A stretch of DNA of 64,000 bases from JABDJL01 sp963664065. GTDB lineage: Bacteria; Pseudomonadota; Gammaproteobacteria; Xanthomonadales; SZUA-36. The notes beneath the pieces were generated by a model. The model was not told where the DNA came from, searched no databases, and saw nothing but the letters and a program-made list of their open reading frames with translations. Position numbers and translations under genes: made by a program. Shown here piece after piece: positions 27,606 to 36,234 of this stretch (its first letter is position 1; each line of letters starts with the position of its first letter). The stretch is from contig OY760942.1 of assembly GCA_963664065.1 (NCBI GenBank), forward strand, positions 930,001 through 994,000, written 5' to 3'.

Positions 27606-27817
27606 GGAAGTAATAACTAACTTTTAATGTTTTATAAATCAGTCACTTGCGGTGTTTGCCCGTTCATAAAGTGCCTGTAACCGGCAGTAAACGGCAGTAA
27701 ATGACCGTTGGTGTGGCACAAATTTGACACAAATGACTTTTTGAACAGGCGCCTTATTAAAGTATGCTTTCTGCTGTCGTTTCAACCGGTTCGGTATAGG
27801 TGATTCATCGTCTCTAC

Positions 27818-28798
27818 CTAGATGATCCTATCCAAAGGAGAAACCGCCCCCATAGCACCTCTTTCAATTACATGTGTATAGATCATGGTTGTCCGTACAT
27901 CTTTGTGACCGGGTAGTTGCTGGATTGTTCTGATATCCGTTCCGGATTCCAGTAAATGGGTGGCAAATGAGTGCCGGAGCGTGTGGCAAGTGACTCGTTT
28001 ATAAATTTCAGCTGTCCTTGAAGCGTCTCTGACAGCCTTGCGAACAGTACTGCGATGAACATGCCAACGGTAAAGTCGATCGGGCTGTCGTGGATCAGCA
28101 GAGATATTACCGCTGGGGAATAGATACTGCCAGTAAAGTTGTTTGGCCGATTTTCCCAACTTCCTCCAAAGAGCCACCGGGAGTTTGGCATCACCAAACC
28201 CTTGCTCCAGGTCATTCGAGTGCAGTGTACGAACATAAGATATTTGAAGTTTTAAAGAATTAACCAGGTAATCAGCCAGAACCGTTACCCTGTCTATACC
28301 ACCTTTGCCCGCATGAACTCGCACCGTGCGCCGCGTGAAATCGATATCTCCGACTCTAAGCCTCAGGGCTTCCATTAAACGAAGTCCTGATCCATAAAGC
28401 ATTTGTACAATCAACAATTGTGACGAACGACAGTTCTCGAATAACCTTTGAACCTCAATGGTGCTCAAAACCACAGGCACTCGGCGTTTTGGTTTAGCCC
28501 TTACCACATCATCCAACCAGGGAAGATCAGTTTTTAATACCTTTTGATACAAAAACAAGATGGCCGACAAGGCAAGGTTCTGAGTAGAAGGAGAAACAGC
28601 ACGATTAACAGCCAGGTGAGTCAGGAAAGCTTCAACTTGCTGTTTACCCATATCATTGGGATGGTTCTTACCGTGAAAAAGGATAAAGCGCCTGACCCAG
28701 TGCAAATAGGCACGCTCAGTATCTAAGCTATACTGATGCAGGCGGATCTTGTCGCGCATTTGATCTAGTAACTTGGGCTTGGGCATGGTTTGTTCCAA
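27818..28798 (-). CDS. intI: Integron integrase IntI
   Basis: A 326-residue tyrosine recombinase. The SAM-like N-terminal domain (about residues 8-90) is followed by a catalytic domain with Arg140 (GSGLRLMEALRLRVGDID), Lys near 165, His272 and Arg275 (CHTLRHSFATHLLESGTDI), His298 (GHKDV) and nucleophile Tyr307 (TMIYTHV). The insert at about 206-243 (LPVALWRKLGKSAKQLYWQY, FPSG, then DPRQPD) is the extra domain found in integron integrases and absent from phage integrases. It recombines folded attC sites with the attI site upstream of its own gene. A Pro replaces the usual Leu before GHKDV, which may or may not matter. Confidence 0.95.
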   Translation of the reverse strand: MEQTMPKPKLLDQMRDKIRLHQYSLDTERAYLHWVRRFILFHGKNHPNDMGKQQVEAFLTHLAVNRAVSPSTQNLALSAILFLYQKVLKTDLPWLDDVVRAKPKRRVPVVLSTIEVQRLFENCRSSQLLIVQMLYGSGLRLMEALRLRVGDIDFTRRTVRVHAGKGGIDRVTVLADYLVNSLKLQISYVRTLHSNDLEQGFGDAKLPVALWRKLGKSAKQLYWQYLFPSGNISADPRQPDRLYRWHVHRSTVRKAVRDASRTAEIYKRVTCHTLRHSFATHLLESGTDIRTIQQLPGHKDVRTTMIYTHVIERGAMGAVSPLDRII

Positions 28799-29023
28799 TG
28801 AGAATGAACAAACACCCTAATCAAGGGGATTTGCAAAACGTGAGAGCCAATTAATTCCCCTTTTGTAGGCAAATTGCGTGATTAACCGGCGCAGTTCCCC
28901 GTTAGCACAGGGTGTATTTACAAACAAAGACCATAAAATACAAATAGATAGGTAAAAATAATGATCAAAAAAGCCCAAAAATGTGTGTTACATGACCTTT
29001 TTCCACTTAATTACTTGTTATGC
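28799..29023 (+). other. attI region of the integron
   Basis: This 225-base non-coding stretch separates the divergent integrase start from the first cassette. GTTATGC at 29017-29023 is the crossover point. It is the exact complement of GCATAAC at the start of the attC site of the adjoining cassette, which proves the boundary. AAGGGGA and TCCCCTT form an inverted repeat at about 28824-28860. I see no clear LexA box. Confidence 0.65.
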
Positions 29024-29049
29024 ACGAAGAAAACTCACCGGGTGACACG

Positions 29050-29663
29050 TTGAATAGGCCTAAAGACAAGACCAGCATGCGCCAGCGCGCGGATGCGATT
29101 AGCCCTTCCGGTGTAAAAATCTCATTGCCGTTATAGAAAGCCCAAATGACATCAAAAATATCGGCACGGTAATTCGCAATGTCAACGCCCTAGGGGTCGA
29201 AAAGACGTATGTCGTTGATCCTCGGAAGGCTCTTCCAGAAGATTGGGAGGATATGAGAGATAGGAAATCCCTTTCAAAAACATCCGTGTCGGCCGTGAAA
29301 TGGAGTTTCGTTAAGCGATTCGATAGCACAAAAGAGTGTATTGAGCATTTGACTAAGAATAGATTTGTTTCAATCGTCACCTCACCACACGTTAAGGGGC
29401 GGAAAAACGTAATATTGCACGAAGGCGACTACACCTCATTCACAAAGTTGGCTGTGTGGTTCGGGAATGAATCGAGGGGAATTAGCGATCTCGCGGTCGA
29501 ACACAGCGAAATGTGTGTCAGTATTCCGATGTTTGGAATGATCGAAAGTCTTAACCTTGGCACCACTACGGGAATTGTCCTTTACGAAGTAACGAATCAA
29601 CGTCGTGAGTATCAGAGAAAATATAAACGTAGCAATAAGCGCCGGCCGCGAGCAGGTGCATAA
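29050..29663 (+). pseudogene. Cassette-borne SPOUT (TrmH/SpoU) RNA methyltransferase, frameshifted
   Basis: The only gene in the first cassette. From the TTG at 29050 or ATG at 29077 the frame reads MRQRADAISPSGV. At a run of five A residues (29115-29119) the coding signal shifts, and the next frame continues with LIAVIESPNDIKNIGTVIRN, the N-terminal SPOUT motif. It goes on to WFGNESRGIS and SIPMFGMIESLNLGTTTGIVLYE, the knotted SAM-binding site, and a basic tail. A sixth A would give an uninterrupted protein of about 200 residues. TrmH/SpoU enzymes 2'-O-methylate tRNA or rRNA ribose. Its target is unknown. Confidence 0.7.
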
Positions 29664-29746
29664 CAAAGCGTTAAAGTACGTTTCGCCAGCAAGCTGGCGC
29701 CACCGGACGCGCGCTGCGCACGCGCCGCTTAACTAAGACGTTATGT
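29658..29746 (+). other. attC site of the first integron cassette
   Basis: GCATAAC (29658-29664) opens the site and CGTTATG closes it at 29739-29745. In between are AAGCGTTAA, a hairpin-rich centre (GCCAGCAAGCTGGC, then GCGCGCTGCGCACGCGC) and TTAACTAAGAC. The cassette therefore runs from 29018 to 29740, 723 bases. Its two junctions match each other as required for excision as a circle. Confidence 0.8.
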
Positions 29747-29812
29747 TGTCTTCTAGGAAGTGAAAAATTAAGTGATCAACCTGACGTGGTCAACCTATTT
29801 GATACAACCCAG

Positions 29813-30727
29813 TTAAGCAGCTTTTCTTAATTCCGTCATTTCCATTTCATACTGATTCGGGCTTCTGTAATCGAGGTACGAATGCAGTCTGTAACTGTTA
29901 TAAAACATCGATATGTAATCCAGAATATCCTGCTGTGCTTCATATCGAGTCTGGTAGTGCCACCAATGCACCCGTTCTTGTTTCAAGCTGCCGAAGAAGC
30001 TCTCCACAACGGCGTTGTCCCAGCAATCACCTTTTCGGCTCATGCTGCCTTTGAAGCCATGTGCTTTCAATAATTTCCTGAAAGCCTTACTGGCATACTG
30101 CGATCCGCGGTCAGAATGATGGATCAACCCCGCCGTTGGCCTACGCAACCAGATCGCCATCGTCAAAGCATCACACACCAGCTGTGCTGTCATTTGGCTG
30201 CTCATACTCCAGCCAACAACTTTTCTGGAATATAAATCAATAACCACAGCCAGGTACAGCCAGCCTTCCCGGGTCCAGACATAGCTGATGTCTGAAGCAA
30301 ATACCTGGTTGGGTTGCTCAACATCAAATTGTCGTTCCAACAAATTCTCAAATAACGGCAATTTGTGATTGCTGTTGGTGGTCACTTTGAATTTCTTCTT
30401 ATGCCGAACTTGAATACCCGCTTCTTTCATCAGCTTCACAGTCTTCGTTCTGCTGATCGGAAAACCCAATGCATTCATTGCTCTTTTCATGCGCCGCCGG
30501 CCATAGGTGTACTTGCTGGCAATGGCTATATCCTTCATCCAGTCCAGCATCTCCTGGTGCTCTGGATCAGCCAGTCTGGCTTCTGTATTTCGCCGATAGT
30601 GGTAATAACCCTGTCGGCTGACGCCCAGTACTCGACACATCAGGTCGATTGGCCAGGTCTTCTTATGTTGGGTGACAAACAAATATCTCATTTCATTTCT
30701 TTGGCAAAGAAGACCGTCGCTTTTTTT
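29813..30727 (-). CDS. IS3-family transposase OrfB (DDE catalytic part)
   Basis: The catalytic half of the transposase, entered by -1 frameshifting at the A7G run at 30727-30720. It contains the HTH_21 segment (MCRVLGVSRQGYYHYRRN) and an rve integrase core. The DDE triad lies in VFASDISYVWTREGWLYLAVVID (first Asp), GLIHHSDRGSQYAS (second Asp) and CWDNAVVESFFGSLKQE (Glu). The frame is open upstream to 30856, but that segment overlaps orfA and is not independent. The enzyme appears complete, so the element may still be mobile. Confidence 0.9.
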   Translation of the reverse strand, partial: KKSDGLLCQRNEMRYLFVTQHKKTWPIDLMCRVLGVSRQGYYHYRRNTEARLADPEHQEMLDWMKDIAIASKYTYGRRRMKRAMNALGFPISRTKTVKLMKEAGIQVRHKKKFKVTTNSNHKLPLFENLLERQFDVEQPNQVFASDISYVWTREGWLYLAVVIDLYSRKVVGWSMSSQMTAQLVCDALTMAIWLRRPTAGLIHHSDRGSQYASKAFRKLLKAHGFKGSMSRKGDCWDNAVVESFFGSLKQERVHWWHYQTRYEAQQDILDYISMFYNSYRLHSYLDYRSPNQYEMEMTELRKAA

Positions 30728-30981
30728 AGGATTTCTTTCTCCATTCTCAGGTTTTTGACCTGCGATCTTAACTTCCGGATTTCCTCCTGTTCCGGTGTTA
30801 GTTTGCCGTTCCCGCGGAAAGCCTGACCGCCATCGGACCGCTGTTCTGAAACCCACCGACCAAGCATATTGCTATTAAGCCCAAGGCTTCTGGCCGCTTC
30901 TGCACGGCTATAACCTTGATCGAGTACCAAACTGACTGCATCCAGTTTGAACTCCTTTGAATACTTTTTTCTGCTACTCAA
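30688..30981 (-). CDS. IS3-family transposase OrfA
   Basis: A 97-residue protein with an N-terminal helix-turn-helix (KYSKEFKLDAVSLVLDQGY, then SRAEAARSLGLNSNMLGRWV). A leucine-zipper-like coiled coil follows (EIRKLRSQVKNLRMEKEILKKA, about residues 67-88). OrfA binds the element's ends and regulates transposition. At 30727-30720 the sequence AAAAAAAG forms a classic -1 slippery site that lets ribosomes continue into orfB as a fused OrfAB transposase. Confidence 0.9.
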   Translation of the reverse strand: MSSRKKYSKEFKLDAVSLVLDQGYSRAEAARSLGLNSNMLGRWVSEQRSDGGQAFRGNGKLTPEQEEIRKLRSQVKNLRMEKEILKKATVFFAKEMK

Positions 30982-31045
30982 TTTACTTCTCCCAGTTAAA
31001 TAAATTATCTCTTAACTGGGTTGTACAATCTATTGGACCACGTCA

Positions 31046-31873
31046 CAGAACCACAGCAGGGCATCACGTCAGCACTGGAACAAGATCCCCGAGTCGGTAC
31101 GGGAACTGGTTGTTGATGTGGCCCTGGAACAACCGGAGCTGACACCCCGGGAACTGGCCTGGCATCTTACTGATACCCATGAGTACTTTATCTCGGAGTC
31201 CAGTGTCTATCGCATCCTCAAGGCCCATGACCTGGTTACCAGCCCACAGTTCATAGTGATGAGCGCAGCCGATGCGTTCCAGCATCCGACACGGCGTGTA
31301 CATGAACTGTGGCAGACAGACTTTACCTACTTCCGGGTGGTGGGCTGGGGCTGGTACTTCCTGTCGACGATCCTGGATGACTATTCCCGTTACATCATCA
31401 GCTGGCGGTTGACGACCACGATGGCGGCGCATGATGTCACCGATACTCTGGAAGATGCTCTGAAAGCCACAGGGCTCACCGAAGTCAGGGTGCATCACAA
31501 GCCCAGGTTACTGTCTGACAACGGCCCCTGCTATATCTCAAAAGAACTCAGGGAATGGTTGCAGGATCAAGACATGAAGCACACCCGGGGAGCACCGTAC
31601 CACCCGATGACCCAGGGCAAGATCGAACGCTACCACCGTTCGATGAAAAACGTGGTCAAGCTGGAGAATTATTACTTCCCGTGGGAACTGGAAAGTGCCA
31701 TTGCTCAGTGGGTGGCTCATTACAACCATGAGCGGTATCACGAATCACTGGATAACGTGACGCCGGCTGATGTGTATAACGGAAGAAGAAACGACATCCT
31801 GGACCGACGGTCAATGATCAAGTCCAGAACGTTAACGCAAAGGAAAATACAAAACCTGCGATTAGCAGGCTAG
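31046..31873 (+). pseudogene. 5'-truncated DDE transposase of a second insertion sequence
   Basis: An open frame without its own start begins right at the edge of the IS3 element (QNHSRASRQHWNKIPESVREL). It continues into an integrase core with WQTDFTYF, LLSDNGPCYIS and GKIERYHRSMKN as the DDE residues, ending at 31873. The DNA-binding N terminus is missing. A GTG at 31118 is available but would omit only already incomplete sequence. It is a remnant, related to but different from the IS3 element beside it. Confidence 0.8.
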
Positions 31874-31920
31874 ACTGGAGAAAGTACGGGCAGAAAAGTG
31901 TCTCTTAGAAAAAGGCTCAA

Positions 31921-32290
31921 GTGGTGCCATATGCTCTGACGACGTACAGCCAACACAGTTATCGCCCGGGCCGTGGCGGGTATCAGCGTGTTGACAATGC
32001 TTTACCTGGTAATGCTGCCAGTTCTGTTCGAATGGCTAATGCCGCTCAGCGATATCTACAGGATTGTGATCTCGGCCATCCTGATCGCGCCGCTGGCCTT
32101 CCTGATGGGCATGCCATTTCCTACCGGTCTCAGCCAGCTCGAACCCCAAATGATTCCCTGGGCCTGGGGTATTAATGGCTGCGCATCAGTTATTGCCGCA
32201 GTATTGGCCACCATGCTCGCCATCCACGCCGGTTTCAACGTCGTAATTATCCTGTCAGTGGCGCTATATGTGCTGGCGGCCCTGCTTTCA
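31921..32290 (+). pseudogene. C-terminal fragment of a spermidine synthase-like membrane protein
   Basis: From about 31973 the frame reads as the last hydrophobic helices of large SAM-dependent methyltransferase/spermidine-synthase-family proteins. The markers are AFLMGMPFPTGLSQLE and PWAWGINGCASVIAAVLAT, followed by the AIHAGFNVVIILSVALYVLAALL helix. These proteins are usually 700-800 residues; only about 100 remain. The N-terminal bulk was lost on the side facing the insertion sequences, and the C terminus runs into an unrelated fragment at about 32290. Confidence 0.7.
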
Positions 32291-32432
32291 AGTGCGTCAA
32301 GTTGGTCAAGGAAAACATCATTCTGAACGGCATCGCGCCCGGTCCATTCCTGATCGACAAGCTGGTCCCGGAAATCAGCGGAAAAGAAGACCGGAAATCA
32401 GTAGACTTGTCTAAGTTCAGAGATATCAACCC
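32291..32432 (+). pseudogene. Remnant of a short-chain dehydrogenase C terminus
   Basis: Reading CVKLVKENIILNGIAPGPF and continuing to a TGA at 32430-32432, this piece matches the substrate-loop region and tail of an SDR. The motif is the same as NIILNAIAPGPF in the complete SDR that follows. It is in a different frame from the membrane fragment to its left and lacks the Rossmann half. It is probably the leftover of a tandem SDR gene or the end point of a deletion. Confidence 0.6.
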
Positions 32433-32445
32433 GTGAGGATTCTCT

Positions 32446-33249
32446 ATGAAAATCAAAGATCTGTTTTCAATCAAGGGGAAAGTCGCCCTGGTCACCGGTG
32501 GCTCCAGGGGTATCGGGGAGATGATAGCGGCCGGATTCCTGGCCAATGGCGTAATGGTCTACATCAGTTCCCGAAAAGCCGGGGCATGCGACGCAAAAGT
32601 AAAACAACTCAGCGAAGACTTTGGCGGAGAGTGCATTTCCATTCCGGGTGACGTCGCCAACATGGAAGGCGTCGAGGCACTGGTAAGGGAAATCAGCAAA
32701 CGGGAAAATCAACTCGATATTCTGGTCAATAATGCCGGCGCGTCATGGGGCTGCGCGTTGGAGGAATTCCCTGAAATCGGTTGGGACAAGGTGATGGACA
32801 CCAACGTCAAAGGCATGTTTTTTCTGACCCAGAAGCTACTGCCATTATTGCGGGCGTCGGCCACCCACGAGGATCCGGCGCGGGTAATAAACATAGGTTC
32901 GATCGATGGCTTGAAAAACCCTCAATTTGAAAACTTTTCCTACGGGCCGTCAAAGGCCGCTGTCCATCATATGACACGGCAGATGGGAGCACACCTGGTC
33001 AAGCAGAACATCATACTCAACGCCATAGCACCCGGGCCCTTTCCGACCTGGATGCTTTCAACGGGTGTCGGCTTTGGTGGTGAAACGGAAGGAGTGGACT
33101 GGGCAAAGACCGGAAAACACAATCCTCGTGGCCGGGTCGGAACGCCGGAGGATATCGCCGGGCTGGCGATATACCTCTGCTCGAGGGCCGGCGCATATAC
33201 CGTAGGGGCAACGATTACCTGCGATGGTGGCGAGGTCGCCCGCTCGTAG
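32446..33249 (+). CDS. Short-chain dehydrogenase/reductase (FabG/RhlG-like)
   Basis: A 267-residue classical SDR. The NAD(P) motif is TGGSRGIG (about residues 17-24), NNAG is near 93-96, and the catalytic Ser (NIGSIDG), Tyr and Lys (YGPSKAA) follow in the second half. The C terminus has the usual RVGTPEDIAGLAIYLCSRAG and a GGEV ending. It reduces or oxidises a keto or hydroxyl group in the cytoplasm. RhlG-like enzymes act on beta-ketoacyl chains, but the substrate here is not identifiable. It is intact and starts 13 bases after the stop of the SDR remnant. Confidence 0.8.
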   Translation: MKIKDLFSIKGKVALVTGGSRGIGEMIAAGFLANGVMVYISSRKAGACDAKVKQLSEDFGGECISIPGDVANMEGVEALVREISKRENQLDILVNNAGASWGCALEEFPEIGWDKVMDTNVKGMFFLTQKLLPLLRASATHEDPARVINIGSIDGLKNPQFENFSYGPSKAAVHHMTRQMGAHLVKQNIILNAIAPGPFPTWMLSTGVGFGGETEGVDWAKTGKHNPRGRVGTPEDIAGLAIYLCSRAGAYTVGATITCDGGEVARS

Positions 33250-33295
33250 GGTGGACATTTATGTGCACCGTTTTATTTCACCGTTTCAAGCAAAC

Positions 33296-35586
33296 CTACG
33301 CGAATTGATCCCTGATCGGTAATTGGCGTATGCGCTTGCCGGTGGCCGCATGGATCGCGTTGCACAGGGCCGGGGCGATGGGCGGAATACCGGGCTCGCC
33401 AACACCTCCGAGTTCGACATCCTTGCCGGGATCGACCAGGTGAACCGATACAGCCTTTGGGGCCAGAGAAATGCGGGGAATCTCGTAGTCATGGAAATTA
33501 CTTTGCACCACTGCGCCGTTCTTGTAGCTGATCTCCCCGGTGGTGGCCAGGCCGATTCCCATCACGCATGAACCTTCCATTTGCGCGCGAACGCGGTCGG
33601 GGTTGACCGCCTTACCGCAATCCACCGCCATCGTTGCATTGTGCACAAGCAGGTTTCCGCCTGTTGCCACTTCGACTTCCAGTACGGCAGCGACGTAGGT
33701 CACAAAACTGTAGTGCACGGCCAGACCCATGCCACGGCCTGCGGGCAGTTTCTTGCCCCAACCGGCTTCCCTGGCAGCCGTTTGAATGACTTTGCGCAGG
33801 CGAGCGGTGTCGACCGGATAGAGATCGGGGGTTTCACCGTGGTTCCAGTCATCGGAAATATCCATCGCGTTGATCTGGCGATCCTTGCCGAGCAAATTCA
33901 AATAGAACTCAAGATGATCCTGGCCGCTTTTTCCGCCAACTCACTGACAAAACTCTGGACTGCAAACGCCCGGGGAACATTCGAAACCGATCGGAACCAT
34001 CCGATTCTTGAATGGGCGGTTGCCGCTGGATTTTCTATGCGCAGGTTGGGTACATAAAATGGAATATTGTTATGGCCCATGTTTGATTCCCAATTGGCCT
34101 GCTGATCCGTATCCACGAAAATACTCATAATGGTGGGTGCCACCGAACGATGCAGCCATCCCGTGGTATTGCCGTCTCCATCCAGGCTGGCTTCGAGGTG
34201 CTCGGCCGATACCGTGTGGTGAATACCATGGCGCAGGTCGTCTTCACGGGTCCACTGCACGCGTACCGCCTGTCCGGGGAATAAAGTGGCGAGTTCGGCC
34301 GCCTCGCAGACATAGTCCGCAAAGGCTTTCCTGCCGAAAGCGCCGCCCAGTAAAGTCAGGTTGAACCGGGTTTTCTCCTCGGGCATGCCTACATGAGCAG
34401 CCATGATGCTCCTGGCACTTTGTGGATCCTGGACAGGCGCCCAGGCTTCAAGGAAATCATCTTTCAGCAGGGCGATGGCCACCGGCGGTTCCATCGGGGC
34501 ATGTGCGAGATGTGGCGCGTAATAGGTTGCTTCGACTTTGCTGTCGGCTTCCGAAAATGCCGTGTCCAGATCACCTTTTTCACGCACAAGCTTGCCAGGC
34601 TTGTGCGAGGCATCCTCGAGGCTTTGACGGTAAGCACCAGATTCGTACAGGTCATTCGGGCTGCTGCTCCACTGATCCTTCAAGGCTTTTCGGCCCTGGA
34701 TAGCCGCCCAGGTATTTTCTGCCACCACGGCCACGCCGCTGAGAGGATTGAATGCTGACGGGGCTCCGTAGCCCTTGACCGGCATCACTTTCAGCACTCC
34801 CTCGATCTTCAATGCCTCACTGTCATCCCAGGACTCGGCCTTGCTGCCAAAGGAAGGCGGCCGGGCGATTACCGCGTATAACATATTGTCCAGGCGTACA
34901 TCGGCACCATAGGTGGCTTGCCCCGAGACAATGTCCATGCCATCGCAACTCAGGCTCTGTTGTTTGCCGATGTAACGGAATTCACTTTCATCTTTCAGCC
35001 TGACCGACATGGTATCCGGCACTTCCTGGGAAGCCATCAAGCCCGCCAGGTCGCCGTAGGCGATGCTGCGGCCACTGGCCGGGTGAACCACCGAGTGTTG
35101 CACGGCCTTGACTTCGGATACCGGCACTTGCCATTGTCCGGCGGCTGCCTGCTCGAGCATGGTCCTTGCCGTTGCGCCGCAACGACGCATGGGTTGGAAC
35201 CAGTGGCGCATGCTGCGTGAACCATCGGTGTTCTGGCTGCCATATTTGGCCTGGTCTCCGGGCGCCTGTAGTACACGGCACCGATCCCATTCGGCTTCCA
35301 GTTCATCGGCTACCACCAGGGCGAGACTGGTCTTGATGCCCTGGCCCATTTCGGAGCGGTTACAGGTGATATCGACCGTTCCATCCTCATGGATGGCGAT
35401 GAATACCCTGGGGTCGTCCACGGTACCGCCGGGCATGGCGTCACCGCCATACTTCTTTTCTGCGGTGTCCTGGGCCCAACTCCAGCTGGCAGTGAGTAAC
35501 AGGGCCCCGCTTGCCCCGACGCCTTTCAGAAAGGTACGCCGGCCAATACCGTGGTTAATGATGGAAAAATTCTTCACAGGAGGTTT
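33296..35586 (-). pseudogene. Isoquinoline 1-oxidoreductase-type molybdopterin subunit (IorB-like), frameshifted
   Basis: The large subunit of an aldehyde-oxidase-family molybdenum hydroxylase. The N terminus has a Tat signal (GRRTFLKGVGASGALL) and the body carries SEMGQGIKTSLALVVADE, LGGAFGRKAFADY and AHAPMEPPVA, the cofactor-binding blocks. After FVSELAEKA the frame ends at 33898. A run of five A residues (minus strand, 33932-33928) marks the shift, and the next frame continues with NLLGKDRQI, GRGMGLAVHYSFVTYVAAVLEVEV and the conserved VDLGGVGEPGIPP-like end. A sixth A would restore about 745 residues. The Tat signal start at about 35586 is chosen because the frame upstream overlaps the small subunit. 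Confidence 0.85.
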
Positions 35587-36056
35587 CATGCCGAGCTCTC
35601 CTTCATGTTTTCTGAGGCAGTATGAATGGCGGTCTTGATCCGGTTGTATGTGCCGCAGCGGCAAAGGTTACCACTCATATAGTTTTCAATGTCCTCGTTG
35701 TTTGGTACAGGGTTAGTCTTCAATAATGCGGTGGCGCTCATGACCTGCCCGCATTGGCAATATCCACACTGGGGAACGCCTTCAGCCACCCAGGCTTTCT
35801 GAACGGCGCTGCCGACAGGGTCGGCCGCAATACCTTCAATTGTTGTGATATTTTTCCATGCAACAGCACTGACCGGGGTCGAGCATGAGCGTATGGGCTG
35901 GCCATCCAGGTGCACGGTGCAGGCACCGCACAGGCCCATACCTCAGCCGAATTTCGTGCCGGTTAGTCCGATGACATCCCGGATCGCCCATAACAAGGGC
36001 ATATCACCCGGGACATCGCGTTCATGGGATTGTCCATTGACATTGATCGTGTTCAT
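35586..36056 (-). pseudogene. 2Fe-2S subunit (IorA-like) with UGA at a cluster cysteine
   Basis: The small iron-sulfur subunit of the molybdenum hydroxylase, 156 codons from the ATG at 36056, a normal length. The plant-type ferredoxin motif should read FGCGxxxCGACT. Here the first cysteine codon is TGA (35945-35943): TKFG, stop, GMGLCGACTVHLDG. The C-terminal cluster domain (QCGYCQCGQVMSATALL and NLCRCGTYNRI) is intact. The stop is one substitution from TGC or TGT. Its stop codon adjoins the large subunit, which has an independent frameshift, so decay of the pair is the simplest reading. Recoding as selenocysteine is discussed under findings. Confidence 0.85.
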
Positions 36057-36234
36057 AATTTGATACCCGGATTAGCATGGCTTGCCGTTAATGGCTTAAC
36101 AGGTCCACTTAGATAATGATGAATTGATGGCGTTCTGACAAGTAGGATCCAGAATTTTGAAGTGTTTACCCAAAAAACTTGTGAATAAGCTGCCGGTTCA
36201 CAACAGACGGCAATGGTCGGAACATCATTGAAGT

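Larger units (their letters stand above)
29782..31045 (-). mobile_element. Complete IS3-family insertion sequence
   Basis: A 1264-base element with terminal inverted repeats of about 35 bases. Both ends read TGACGTGGTC inward and share ACAACCCAGTTAAG, with a few mismatches between. It contains overlapping orfA and orfB with a frameshift signal. The bases flanking the two ends (ACC on the left, CAG on the right) do not form a target-site duplication. The right end abuts a truncated transposase of a different element. Confidence 0.9.

Noticed and set aside
27432..27620. A 62-residue protein ending with the sequence PRGGIEPPTRGFSGSNN
   Set aside because: This is the well-known artefact of translating the reverse complement of a tRNA 3' end.
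27681..27701. CRISPR-like repeat
   Set aside because: Only two tandem 10-base units without spacers; better explained as integrase arm sites.
30688..30856. Sequencing error between orfA and orfB of the IS3 element
   Set aside because: The overlap with an A7G run is the programmed -1 frameshift normal for the family.
32446..33249. The SDR as the missing carnitine dehydrogenase
   Set aside because: Known carnitine dehydrogenases belong to the 3-hydroxyacyl-CoA dehydrogenase superfamily, and this SDR is 10 kb away from the island; the link is unsupported.
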